Positions 8,339-17,291 of a DNA stretch of 64,000 bases are shown one piece after another. Location of the stretch: the NCBI RefSeq assembly GCF_043555935.1, contig NZ_JBIGIB010000004.1:496001-560000 (forward strand). The letters are read 5' to 3'. The translations under genes and the position numbers were made by a program. The DNA is from Pelomonas baiyunensis. GTDB lineage: Bacteria > Pseudomonadota > Gammaproteobacteria > Burkholderiales > Burkholderiaceae_C. How positions within the stretch are numbered: position 1 is the first letter of the stretch; each line of letters starts with the position of its first letter. A model generated the notes under the pieces. It was not told where the DNA came from, made no database searches, and was given only the letters and a program-made list of their open reading frames with translations.

Positions 8339-9112
8339 ATGCGCCGCACCGCCCCGCCCTGCCTCACCCGCCGCCAGAGTCTGGCCGCCGGGGTGGCTGG
8401 CGTGACCGGCGTGTGGTGGCCGGCCGCCCCCGCCCAAACCGAAACGCCGGGGGTGCTGACGGCCGATGTGATCGACATCCCGCCCTGGGGCCGACGCGGG
8501 CCGGACGGCGCCCCAGCGGGCGTGTACGCCGACCTGATGCGCCTGCTGGCCGAGCGCAGCCACTGCGCGATGCAGCTGCGGGTGGTGCCCATCCTGCGCT
8601 CCATCGTGGACGTGGGGCACAACGACAGCCAGCTCACGATGATGCTGGACCGCAAGGACATGAACGACGCGGGCCTGCTGATCGGCACGGTCACGCAGCT
8701 GCCGGTGCAGCTGTGGCTGCCGGCCGGCTCGACGGTGCGGCAGCTGGAACAGCTGCGCGGTCGCACGGTGGCGGTGCTGCGCGGCCCGACCTACCACGAG
8801 GGCGTGCAGAACGACACCCGCATCCAGAAGTACCCGGTGAGCTCGCCGCGCCAGCAACTCGAGATGCTGCGCACCGGCCGGGTGGACGCTGCGCTGGGCG
8901 TGGAGCAGAACTTCCAGGTGGCCGCCCGCGCGTTGCGGCTGGGGCCCGATCACTTCGCACCGCCGCTGGTGCTGGGCAGCCGCGACGTGCGGCTGTGGCT
9001 CACGCCGGCCTTGGCCCAGCACCCGTGCCGGGAACGGATCGCTCAGGCGCTGCAATCATTGCGGGCCGACGGCAGCATTGCGCGGCGCATGGCGGAGGCC
9101 ACGGCCGACTGA
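8339..9112 (+). CDS. Orphan periplasmic solute-binding protein (SBP_bac_3-like)
   Basis: A 257-residue exported protein with a Tat-like leader (TRRQSLAAGVAGVTGVWW) and cleavage near PAQT. The body has the two-lobed arrangement of amino-acid-binding family 3 proteins: DVIDIPPWG, GVYADLMRLLAERS near the N-terminus, LRGRTVAVLRGPTYHEG at the second lobe and QALQSLRADGSIARRM at the end. No ABC permease or ATPase is nearby, so it may act as a stand-alone sensor or scavenging protein. Such orphan copies are common in Burkholderiales. The ligand is not predictable. Confidence 0.75.
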   Translation: MRRTAPPCLTRRQSLAAGVAGVTGVWWPAAPAQTETPGVLTADVIDIPPWGRRGPDGAPAGVYADLMRLLAERSHCAMQLRVVPILRSIVDVGHNDSQLTMMLDRKDMNDAGLLIGTVTQLPVQLWLPAGSTVRQLEQLRGRTVAVLRGPTYHEGVQNDTRIQKYPVSSPRQQLEMLRTGRVDAALGVEQNFQVAARALRLGPDHFAPPLVLGSRDVRLWLTPALAQHPCRERIAQALQSLRADGSIARRMAEATAD

Positions 9113-9156
9113 GGCGGACCTGGGCCGACCTGCGCCGCCTGATGCCGGCGCGGGCC

Positions 9157-9552
9157 TCAGCCCATCGCCGTGCACAACTCCACCAGCGTGCCGTCGGGGC
9201 AGCGCACGTAGGCCACGGTCTGGCCCCAGGGCTTGGTGAGCGGGGCGGCCAGCGGTCGGGCGCCTGCGGCCACCGCACGCTCGAAGGCGGCCGGCACGTC
9301 CGCCACGGTGAAGCCGATCTCCATGCCCAGTGGCTGGGGGCTGGCGTCGGCGGGCACGTAGTCGTGCTGCACGCTGTCGCGGGCGGTGGTGTGGTCCACA
9401 AAGGCCAGCGTGGTGGTGCCGGCGCCGGTGTCCAGCTCACCGTAGGCGCCGCCTTCGGCCAGGAAGCGGGTTTTCAGGCCGAAGGCGCGATCGAAGAACG
9501 CAAGCGACGCAGCCACATCGGCCACGTAGACGAGGGTGTAGGCAAAGCGCAT
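9157..9552 (-). CDS. VOC (glyoxalase/bleomycin-resistance) family protein
   Basis: A 131-residue protein with the paired beta-alpha-beta-beta-beta architecture of the vicinal oxygen chelate superfamily. The N-terminal motif MRFAYTLVYVADVAASLAFFDRAFGL and the C-terminal YVRCPDGTLVELC, whose Glu is a usual metal ligand, are characteristic. It may be a metal-dependent isomerase, dioxygenase-like enzyme or ligand-binding protein; the substrate is unknown. The start is preceded by GGGAG on the minus strand. It is divergent from the GDT1-family gene with 82 bp between the starts. Confidence 0.85.
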   Translation of the reverse strand: MRFAYTLVYVADVAASLAFFDRAFGLKTRFLAEGGAYGELDTGAGTTTLAFVDHTTARDSVQHDYVPADASPQPLGMEIGFTVADVPAAFERAVAAGARPLAAPLTKPWGQTVAYVRCPDGTLVELCTAMG

Positions 9553-9634
9553 GGGGGGCTCCCGGAAGGAAAGCCCGCATGCTGCGCCGGGTCGCCTGTC
9601 AGAGCCTGTCAGCAGGGCTGGAGACAATCACGGC

Positions 9635-10210
9635 ATGCAAGCGTTTCTCATTGCCACCGGTCTGGTGGCCCTCGCCGAAATTGGCGACAAGACCCAACTT
9701 CTGGCCTTCATGCTCGCGGCGCGTTTTCAGCGACCGGTGCCCATCATCCTGGGCATTTTTGTGGCCACGGTGTTCAACCATGCGGCCGCCGGCGCGCTGG
9801 GCACCTGGCTGACCAGCTTCATCGGCCCCGACGCGCTGCGCTGGGGCCTGGGCGTGAGCTTCATCGCCATGGCCGGCTGGATGCTGATTCCCGACAAGCT
9901 CGACGACGACGACACGCCCAAGCCCGGCCACGGCGTGTTCGTGACCACGGTGATCGCGTTCTTCCTGGCCGAGATGGGCGACAAGACGCAGATCGCCACC
10001 GTGGCCCTGGCCGCCCGCTTCCCGGCGGACTTTGTCGGCGTGGTGGCCGGCACCACCTTCGGCATGATGCTGGCCAACGTGCCCGCCGTGCTGGTGGGCG
10101 GCAAGCTGGCGCAGAAGCTGCCGGTGAAGCTGGTGCACACCGTGGCCGCGGTGATCTTCGCGGTGCTGGGCGTGCTGACGCTGGTGGCCGGCGGACAGCT
10201 ACTCGGCTAA
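9635..10210 (+). CDS. TMEM165/GDT1 family cation transporter (UPF0016)
   Basis: A 191-residue membrane protein with six predicted helices in two inverted halves, each with the signature E-x-G-D-K-T-Q: EIGDKTQ at residues 15-21 and EMGDKTQ in the second half. This family exports Mn2+ or exchanges Ca2+/Mn2+ for protons; bacterial members such as MneA export manganese. No yybP-ykoY riboswitch, a frequent partner, fits in the 82-bp divergent upstream space. The 3' end overlaps the convergent glpK by 12 bp. Confidence 0.88.
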   Translation: MQAFLIATGLVALAEIGDKTQLLAFMLAARFQRPVPIILGIFVATVFNHAAAGALGTWLTSFIGPDALRWGLGVSFIAMAGWMLIPDKLDDDDTPKPGHGVFVTTVIAFFLAEMGDKTQIATVALAARFPADFVGVVAGTTFGMMLANVPAVLVGGKLAQKLPVKLVHTVAAVIFAVLGVLTLVAGGQLLG

Positions 10211-11686
10211 CACCTGCCGAACGGCGCGCTCCCACTGCGCCATGCGGGCCCCCGCTTCGTCGCGCGACATGCGCGGCTCAAAGGCCCGGTCCAGCTGCCA
10301 GATCGACGCCACCTCGCCGGTCGAGGCCCACAGCCCCGCGCCCAGGCCGGCCAGCAGCGCCGCGCCGAGCGCCGTGGTTTCAATGACGCGCGGGCGCAGC
10401 ACCGGCAGGCCCAACAGGTCGGCCTGAAACTGCATCAGCAAATCGTTGGCGCAGGCGCCACCGTCCACGCGCAGCTCCTGCAACTGCGCCACGCCCGCAC
10501 CGCGCGCCGCGGCGGCGGCCACATCGGCGTTCATGGCCGCCAGCACTGCCGCGCTCTGGAAGGCGATGCTTTCCAACGCCGCCCGCGCGATGTGGGCCTG
10601 CGAGGTGCCCCGCGTCAGCCCCAGCAGCGCGCCGCGCGCATCGGGCCGCCAGTAAGGCGCGCCCAGTCCGGCAAACGCCGGCACGAACATCACGCCACCC
10701 GCATCGGGCACGCTGGCCGCCAGCGCCTGCACCTCGTGGCTGGCGCCGATGGCGTGCAGCCCGTCGCGCAGCCACTGCACCACCGCCCCGCCCACGAACA
10801 CGCTGCCCTCCAGCGCGTACTGCGGCGTGGCGCCCACCTGCGCAGCCCGCGTGGTCAGCAGCCCCTGCGTGGACGCCTGCGGCTGGTCGCCGGTGTGCAT
10901 CAGCAAAAAGCAGCCGGTGCCGTAGGTGTTCTTGGCCTGGCCGGGCGCCAGGGCCGCCTGGCCGAACAGCGCGGCTTGCTGGTCGCCCGCGATGCCGGCA
11001 ATCGGGATGCCGAACTCGGCGGCCTGCCCGAACACGCCGGCCGACGGGCGCACCTCGGGCATCAGGGCGCGCGGGATGTCGAACGCGGCCAGCAGCTCGT
11101 CGCTCCAGTCGCCGCGGTGGATGTCGAACAGCAGCGTGCGCGAAGCGTTGCTGGGGTCGGTGGCGTGCACGCGGCCGTCGGTCAGTTTCCACAGCAGCCA
11201 GCTGTCGATGGTGCCGAACGCCAGCTCGCCCCGCACGGCCCGCTCGCGGGCGCCGGGCAGGTGGTCCAGCAGCCAGCGCAGCTTGGTGGCCGAGAAGTAC
11301 GGGTCCAGCACCAGGCCGGTCAACTCGCGGATGCGCGGCTCCAGGCCCTGGGCCTTCATCTGCTCGCACAGCGGCGCGGTGCGGCGGTCTTGCCACACCA
11401 GCGCGCGGTGCAGCGGCTCGCCGGTGCGGCGGTCCCACAGCACCACGGTTTCGCGCTGGTTCGTGATGCCAATGGCCGCCGGCTTCACGCCCGCCTTCGC
11501 CAGCGCCTCACGCGCGCAGGCCACCTGGTGCTCCCAGATCTGCTGGGCGTCGTGCTCCACCCACCCCGGCTGCGGAAAGTGCTGCGGCAGCTCACGCTGC
11601 GCCACGGCCAGCAGGCGGCCGGTGCGGTCGAACACCAGCGCGCGTGAACTGGAGGTGCCCTGGTCCAGAGCTAGCAAGGCCGTCAT
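10199..11686 (-). CDS. glpK: Glycerol kinase
   Basis: A 495-residue FGGY-family kinase that phosphorylates glycerol with ATP to sn-glycerol 3-phosphate in the cytoplasm. N-terminal LLALDQGTSSSRALVFD binds phosphate, GITNQRETVVLWDRRTGEPLHRALVWQDRRT is the family signature, and VDGGACANDLLMQFQADLLG is the second FGGY signature. The length is close to E. coli GlpK (502). The ATG at 11686 is preferred over 11692 because AAGGG then has a six-base spacer. It is divergent from glpD; the product is the substrate of GlpD. No GlpF facilitator or GlpR repressor gene is present. Confidence 0.96.
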   Translation of the reverse strand: MTALLALDQGTSSSRALVFDRTGRLLAVAQRELPQHFPQPGWVEHDAQQIWEHQVACAREALAKAGVKPAAIGITNQRETVVLWDRRTGEPLHRALVWQDRRTAPLCEQMKAQGLEPRIRELTGLVLDPYFSATKLRWLLDHLPGARERAVRGELAFGTIDSWLLWKLTDGRVHATDPSNASRTLLFDIHRGDWSDELLAAFDIPRALMPEVRPSAGVFGQAAEFGIPIAGIAGDQQAALFGQAALAPGQAKNTYGTGCFLLMHTGDQPQASTQGLLTTRAAQVGATPQYALEGSVFVGGAVVQWLRDGLHAIGASHEVQALAASVPDAGGVMFVPAFAGLGAPYWRPDARGALLGLTRGTSQAHIARAALESIAFQSAAVLAAMNADVAAAAARGAGVAQLQELRVDGGACANDLLMQFQADLLGLPVLRPRVIETTALGAALLAGLGAGLWASTGEVASIWQLDRAFEPRMSRDEAGARMAQWERAVRQVLAE

Positions 11687-11708
11687 CGCCATCCCTTAGA
11701 GTCGATCT

Positions 11709-13193
11709 ATGGACGATTTTGACGTCGTGGTGGTAGGGGGCGGCATCAATGGCACGGGCCTGGCGCGAGACCTCGCCGGGCGCGGCTGGCGCGTGCTTCT
11801 GGCCGAGGCGCAAGACCTGGCCCAACATACCTCGTCCAGCTCCACCAAGCTCGTGCACGGCGGGCTGCGCTACCTGGAAACCTACGAGTTCTCGCTGGTG
11901 GCCAAGGCGCTGCGCGAGCGCGAGGTGCTGCTGCGCAGCGCACCCCACCTGATCCAGCCGCTGCGCTTCGTGCTGCCCCACGCGCCGCACCTGCGCCCGG
12001 CCTGGATGATCCGGCTGGGTCTGTTCCTGTACGACCACCTCGCCCGCCGCGAGTTGCTGCCCGGCTCGCACGGCCTGCGCCTGGCCGGCAGCATCTACGG
12101 CGAGCCGCTGCGGCCGGAGTTCACGCGCGGCTTCGTGTACTCCGACGGCTGGGTGGACGACGCCCGGCTGGTGGTGGCCAACGCGCAATGCGCGCAGGCC
12201 CACGGCGCCGCAGTGCTGACGCGCTGCGCCGTGACCCAGGCCACGCGCAGCGCCCACCACTGGACGGTGACGCTGCAAACCGGCCGCACGGTGCAGGCCC
12301 GCGCCCTCGTCAACGCCGCCGGGCCCTGGGCCGAGCGCTTTCTGCGAGACCGCACGCAAGGCCAGGGCGGCCAGGCGCTGCCGGCGCGCGGGCTGCGGCT
12401 GGTGAAGGGCAGCCACATCGTGGTGGACCAGCGCTTCACGCACGACCACGCCTACATCTTCCAGAACCCCGACGGCCGCATCGTCTTCGCCATCCCCTAC
12501 CAGGAGCGGTTCACGCTGATCGGCACCACCGACGTGGAACTGCCCGAGCACGAGCTGCCGCCGGCCCGGGCGCTGATCGACGCGGCCGAGATCGCCTACC
12601 TGTGCGATCAGGCCAGCCGCTACCTGGCCCGCCCGGTGACGCCGGCCGACGTGCGCTGGACCTACGCCGGCGTGCGCCCGCTGCTGGACGAAGGCGGCTC
12701 GGCCTCGTCCGTGACGCGCGACTACCTGCTGGAGACCGACACCGCCGGCGGCGCGCCGCTGCTGAACGTGTGGGGCGGCAAGCTCACCACCTACCGCAAG
12801 CTGGCCGAAGACGGCGCCAGCCAGGTGGGCCAGCTGCTGGGCGAGGCCCGCCGGCCGTGGACGGCCAGCGCGCTCCTGCCCGGCGGCGACCTGGGCCCGC
12901 ATGGGGTGGACATCGACGCTTTCACCGCCGCCTTGCAAGCCCGCCACCCCGACCGGCCGGCCACCACCGTGCGCCGCCTGGCGCGTGCCTACGGCAGCCG
13001 CGCGGCAGACCTGCTGGCCGCGCCGCCCGGCGCCGAGGTGGCCCCGGGCCTGCATGAGTCCGAACTGCGCCACTTGGTGGACCACGAATGGGCCCGCAGC
13101 GCCGACGACGTGCTGTGGCGCCGCAGCAAGCTGGGCCTGCACTTCACGGCCGCGCAGCAGGCGGCCGTGGCCGGGTGGTTTCAGGCCGGCTGA
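11709..13193 (+). CDS. glpD: Aerobic glycerol-3-phosphate dehydrogenase
   Basis: A 494-residue FAD-dependent membrane-associated enzyme oxidising glycerol 3-phosphate to dihydroxyacetone phosphate and feeding electrons to quinone. The FAD-binding VVVGGGINGTGLARDLAGRG is at residues 5-24. STKLVHGGLRYLETYEFSLV and the later IFAIPYQERFTLIGTTD and WGGKLTTYRKLAEDG are strong GlpD signatures. The C-terminal domain contains LVDHEWARSADDVLWRRSKLGL. It pairs with the divergent glpK, and the gap between start codons is only 22 bp. No strong ribosome binding site is visible. Confidence 0.96.
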   Translation: MDDFDVVVVGGGINGTGLARDLAGRGWRVLLAEAQDLAQHTSSSSTKLVHGGLRYLETYEFSLVAKALREREVLLRSAPHLIQPLRFVLPHAPHLRPAWMIRLGLFLYDHLARRELLPGSHGLRLAGSIYGEPLRPEFTRGFVYSDGWVDDARLVVANAQCAQAHGAAVLTRCAVTQATRSAHHWTVTLQTGRTVQARALVNAAGPWAERFLRDRTQGQGGQALPARGLRLVKGSHIVVDQRFTHDHAYIFQNPDGRIVFAIPYQERFTLIGTTDVELPEHELPPARALIDAAEIAYLCDQASRYLARPVTPADVRWTYAGVRPLLDEGGSASSVTRDYLLETDTAGGAPLLNVWGGKLTTYRKLAEDGASQVGQLLGEARRPWTASALLPGGDLGPHGVDIDAFTAALQARHPDRPATTVRRLARAYGSRAADLLAAPPGAEVAPGLHESELRHLVDHEWARSADDVLWRRSKLGLHFTAAQQAAVAGWFQAG

Positions 13194-13199
13194 GCGGGT

Positions 13200-13871
13200 T
13201 CACCACGCCAGCTTGAAGCCCAGCGTCACGAGCCGGGCCCGGCCGGCGCCCAGGCGCTGGCCCAGCGAGCCATCCAGGAACGCACGCTGCGGCACGGCCG
13301 CGAAGCGCAGGGCCGCGTTCACCCAGGGCTGGCCCCGGTCGTCGCCGAACACCTCGGCCATGGGCTGCCAGCGCCCGTCCTCGCCCAGGCCATGGTGCTC
13401 CGCGGCCAGGGCCCAGACCGTGCTGCCGCTGCGGCGCATCTCATCACGCTGGTGGCCCAGATTGGCGTGCAGGTCCCAATGCGGTGCGAGCGGGGCCGTC
13501 CAGGCCAAGGTCAGGCCCGCCCCGCTGCGGCGCCAACCGGCCGCCACGTGGCGGTGGGCCAGCGTCCAGGCCAGCGTGAGTTGGGCGTCGCCCACAGCCA
13601 CCAGCTGGGTCTTGCCCACCAGCGCGAACTCGCTGGGATCGATCGCCTGAAACGCCACCTCGGTGCCCACGACCAGCCCACAACCCAGCTGAAGGCTGCT
13701 CTGGCTGAGCCCGCCCTCCGCCTGCTGCCAACGGCTGCGCACGCCTTCCACCTCGCAGTGGCGCACTTCAATGACACCAGCGTCCTCGGTTTGCAGCGGA
13801 CGGCCCGCCTGCGCGGCCACAGCCACCCAGCCTGTCAGGGCCATCAGCAGGGGGTCACGAAGGCGAGGCAT
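13200..13871 (-). CDS. Probable outer-membrane beta-barrel protein, function unknown
   Basis: A 223-residue protein with an N-terminal signal peptide (MPRLRDPLLMALTGWVAVAAQAG). The mature start GRPLQTEDAGVIEVRHCEVEGV resembles a Burkholderiales family often labelled hypothetical or 'transporter'. The remainder alternates hydrophobic and polar residues in strand-like runs (LTLAWTLAHRHVAAGWR, HWDLHANLGHQ, PWVNAALRFAA) and ends in aromatic FKLAW, which fits a barrel with a C-terminal insertion signal. No ligand can be assigned. It follows glpD convergently with six bases between stops, and is divergent from the EamA transporter. Confidence 0.6.
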   Translation of the reverse strand: MPRLRDPLLMALTGWVAVAAQAGRPLQTEDAGVIEVRHCEVEGVRSRWQQAEGGLSQSSLQLGCGLVVGTEVAFQAIDPSEFALVGKTQLVAVGDAQLTLAWTLAHRHVAAGWRRSGAGLTLAWTAPLAPHWDLHANLGHQRDEMRRSGSTVWALAAEHHGLGEDGRWQPMAEVFGDDRGQPWVNAALRFAAVPQRAFLDGSLGQRLGAGRARLVTLGFKLAW

Positions 13872-13917
13872 CACAGTCGGCAAGCCTAGCCGCTGCGGAT
13901 GACGAATCGCCTGGGAG

Positions 13918-14910
13918 ATGATGACGGCCATGCTGATCGGTGTGCTGTTTGCCCTGGCCGCGGGCTTGATGTGGGGGTTGGTGTTCGTGGCGCCAGTCAT
14001 GTTGCCGGGCTATGCGCCCGCGTTGCTGACGGTGGGCCGTTACTTGGCCTTCGGCCTGATTGCGTTGCCCCTGGCGCTGTTGCTGGACCGCCGGGCGCTG
14101 CGCGAGTTGCAGGCCGCCGACTGGTGGGAAGCCGCGCGGCTGAGCGCGATCGGCAACTTTGCCTACTACCTGTGCCTGTCGGCCGCCATCCAGCGCGCCG
14201 GCGCCCCGCTGCCCACCATGATCATCGGCACGTTGCCGGTGGTGATTGCGGTGTGCGCCAACCACCGCAACCGGGTGCGCGACGGCCACCTGCCCTGGCT
14301 GAAGCTGCTGCCGTCGCTGGGCTTGATCGCCACCGGCCTGGCGCTGGTGAACCGGGACGAGCTGGCCCTGCTGCGCGCCACCGCCGGCGACCCGCGCCGC
14401 TACGCCGAGGGGGCCGCGCTGGCCGTGGCCGCCGTGGCCTGCTGGACCTGGTACCCCATCAAGAACGCCGACTGGCTGCGCGCGCACTGCGGCGCGGACG
14501 GCGCGGCCAAGTCGCCACGGGCCTGGGCCACGGCACAAGGGCTGGTGACGCTGCCCATGGCCGTGATCGGCGCGGCGGGGCTGGGGCTGCTGGACCTGGC
14601 CGCACCGGGCACCCTCATCCCGACCGGCTTCACGCGGCCGCTGGGCGACACGCCGGGGGCCTATGTGGGCCTGATGGCGGCGGTGGGCCTGTTCGCGTCC
14701 TGGCTGGGCACGCTGTGCTGGAACGAGGCCAGCCAGCGGCTGCCCACGTCTTTGTCCGGCCAGCTCATCGTGTTCGAGACGCTGGCGGCGCTGGCCTATG
14801 CGTTTGCGTGGAACCACCGCACCCCGCCGCTGGCGACGGTGCTGGGGGTGGGCTTGTTGCTGGCCGGGGTGGTGTGGGCGCTGCGGATCAAGCCGGTGCG
14901 AACACACTGA
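13918..14910 (+). CDS. EamA/DMT family transporter
   Basis: A 330-residue inner-membrane protein with about ten helices in two repeats typical of the drug/metabolite transporter superfamily. Early GLMWGLVFVAPVMLPGYAPALLTVGRYLAFG and late SLSGQLIVFETLAALAYAF are characteristic. It probably exports a small metabolite or amino acid; the substrate is unknown. Two adjacent ATG codons (13918, 13921) and a third at 13930 follow GGGAG, so the exact start is uncertain by up to four residues. The 3' end overlaps the convergent phosphoesterase gene by 23 bp. Confidence 0.88.
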   Translation: MMTAMLIGVLFALAAGLMWGLVFVAPVMLPGYAPALLTVGRYLAFGLIALPLALLLDRRALRELQAADWWEAARLSAIGNFAYYLCLSAAIQRAGAPLPTMIIGTLPVVIAVCANHRNRVRDGHLPWLKLLPSLGLIATGLALVNRDELALLRATAGDPRRYAEGAALAVAAVACWTWYPIKNADWLRAHCGADGAAKSPRAWATAQGLVTLPMAVIGAAGLGLLDLAAPGTLIPTGFTRPLGDTPGAYVGLMAAVGLFASWLGTLCWNEASQRLPTSLSGQLIVFETLAALAYAFAWNHRTPPLATVLGVGLLLAGVVWALRIKPVRTH

Positions 14911-15655
14911 TCACCCGCTGGCCGTCAAAGCCGTCGGCCTCGCCCTTGCGCACATGGCCACGGGCGTGGCTGACGATGCGGGTGTCGCCCAGCCGGTAGT
15001 CGTGCCGGCAGTGCAGGTGGCCGTGCAACCACAGCTGGGCGTGGGGCAGCAGGTCTTCGTCGTTGTTGCAGAAGCTGGCCGTGCCGGGCTGGCGGCCGTA
15101 GCGCGGGTCGGCACTCTTGAGGCTGGGGGCGAAGTGGGTGATGGCCACCGTGGCCTCCCACTCGCCGGTGCGGGCCAGTTCACCGGCCAGCCAGGCGCGC
15201 TGTTCCAGCGCCAGCGCACGCACCGCGTCCACGCCGAACACCTCGCCGTGGCGGGTGGACTGCATGACCTTCTGGAAATACCCGCCGGCGCGCATCGCCC
15301 GCTCGCGGCCGCTCGCGCCGAAGGCCTCGAAATCGCACCAGCGGGTGCAGCCCACGAAGCGCACGCGCCGGCCGTCAGCGCCGGTCAGCACCAGCGATTC
15401 GTCGTCCAGCAGCCGCAGGCCCAGGGCCGACACATGGGCCCGCAGCGCCTCGCGCGCCTCGTCCACATCCCGGCGGTCGAACTCGTGATTGCCCGGCACC
15501 ACCAGCACCGGCACCGGCCAGTCACGGAACAGCGCGAAGCTGCGCCAGGTGGTGTCGATGTCGCCTGCGAGCACGAGCACCTCCGCCCCGGGCGCCGGTA
15601 CCGGGACGTAGGACTCGGTCTCCAGATGGAGGTCGGACAGCAGTTGCAGCTTCAC
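14888..15655 (-). CDS. Metallophosphoesterase
   Basis: A 255-residue calcineurin-like phosphoesterase. The dimetal site is complete: Asp8 and His10 in LLSDLHLE, Asp near residue 32 in LAGDID, Asn-His in VPGNHEFD, His in ITHFAPS and Gly-His-Leu-His in LHGHLHCRHDYR. It is probably cytoplasmic, since no signal peptide is present, and hydrolyses a phosphomonoester or diester of unknown identity. It runs convergent to the EamA gene with a 23-bp overlap. The next gene upstream on the same strand lies 49 bp away. Confidence 0.9.
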   Translation of the reverse strand: MKLQLLSDLHLETESYVPVPAPGAEVLVLAGDIDTTWRSFALFRDWPVPVLVVPGNHEFDRRDVDEAREALRAHVSALGLRLLDDESLVLTGADGRRVRFVGCTRWCDFEAFGASGRERAMRAGGYFQKVMQSTRHGEVFGVDAVRALALEQRAWLAGELARTGEWEATVAITHFAPSLKSADPRYGRQPGTASFCNNDEDLLPHAQLWLHGHLHCRHDYRLGDTRIVSHARGHVRKGEADGFDGQRVISVFAPA

Positions 15656-15704
15656 GATGAACGCACCGGGGGCCGTGACGCCGGCCGGGCCGGTGCAGCC
15701 GGAC

Positions 15705-16466
<762 letters not shown>

Positions 16467-16535
16467 GCGCTGGATTGTCGCGGCACCGGCCCGGCCGGGC
16501 CAGCGCCACGGAGCGACGGCCAGCCGCAAGGCCAA

Positions 16536-16555
16536 GCCCCCTGAGGTTTGGGGGC
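16536..16555. repeat. G/C hairpin in the divergent intergenic region
   Basis: GCCCCC (16536-16541) and GGGGGC (16550-16555) form a six-bp stem around TGAGGTTT. The surrounding sequence is extremely GC-rich. It vaguely resembles the palindromic element inside queA and may be a degenerate member of the same repeat family; this is weak. Confidence 0.3.
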
Positions 16556-16601
16556 CGGCGCGCCGCGGCAGCAGCGAGGCCGGGGCTAAGCTGGCGGCGC
16601 C

Positions 16602-17291
16602 ATGCCTGCCGCTGCCCCCGCCCCCGTCTTCAGCCCCGCCGCGCTGGCGCGCTGCATTCCATTTGCCGTGTTCATGGCCCTCTTGGCGCTGCGCGGCTAT
16701 CTGCCGGCCGCGTGGGGGCTGGACGCCCGCTGGGTGTACGGCGCACAGACGCTCATCGTCGCCGGCCTGCTGGCCCGGTACTGGCGTGACTACGGCGAAC
16801 TCACGCGTCAGAACTGGCCCGAGGCCCGCGAGGCCGGCGAGGCCGTGCTGGTGGGCATTGCGGTGTTCGCGCTGTGGGTGCACCTGGACGCCCCGTGGAT
16901 GCAGCTGGGCAGCCCCACCGCCAGCTTCGTGCCGCTGGACGCCGACGGCCGGCTGATCTGGCCGCTGATCGCGCTGCGCATCGCGGGCGCGGCCCTGGTG
17001 GTGCCGGTGATGGAAGAACTGTTCTGGCGCAGCTTTTTGATGCGCTGGGTGCAGCACCCGGGCTTCGAGCGCGTGGACCCGCAGCGCGTGGGGCTGCGGG
17101 CGCTGGTGGCATCCACCTTCGTGTTCACGCTGGCCCACACCTTGTGGCTGGCCGCGGTGATCGCCGGGCTGGCCTACGCGCTGCTGTACCGGCGCAGCGG
17201 CAAGCTCTGGACGGCCGTCATCGCGCACGCCGTCACCAACGGCCTGCTGGGCGTGTGGGTCACGGCAACGGGGCGGTGGGAGTTTTGGTGA
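16602..17291 (+). CDS. Exosortase-system CAAX protease-related protein (CPBP family)
   Basis: A 229-residue membrane protein with about six helices. The CPBP/Abi metalloprotease motifs are present: Glu138-Glu139 and Arg143 in VVPVMEELFWRSFLMRW, His in VFTLAHTLWLA and AHAVTNGLLGVWV near the end. The whole C-terminal half closely matches my memory of the family TIGR03008, a CAAX protease-related protein found almost only in genomes with exosortase/PEP-CTERM sorting. A role in processing PEP-CTERM proteins is likely but unproven. A PEP-CTERM protein occurs at 60040-60780; no exosortase is in the window. The 3' end overlaps the XRE regulator by 32 bp. Confidence 0.8.
   Translation: MPAAAPAPVFSPAALARCIPFAVFMALLALRGYLPAAWGLDARWVYGAQTLIVAGLLARYWRDYGELTRQNWPEAREAGEAVLVGIAVFALWVHLDAPWMQLGSPTASFVPLDADGRLIWPLIALRIAGAALVVPVMEELFWRSFLMRWVQHPGFERVDPQRVGLRALVASTFVFTLAHTLWLAAVIAGLAYALLYRRSGKLWTAVIAHAVTNGLLGVWVTATGRWEFW

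Noticed and set aside
9553..9634. Mn-sensing yybP-ykoY riboswitch upstream of the GDT1-family gene
   Set aside because: Only 82 bp lies between the divergent starts and the conserved riboswitch core sequences are not visible.
11592..13142. A long minus-strand frame opposite glpD
   Set aside because: No recognisable domain, and glpD is unmistakable on the other strand.
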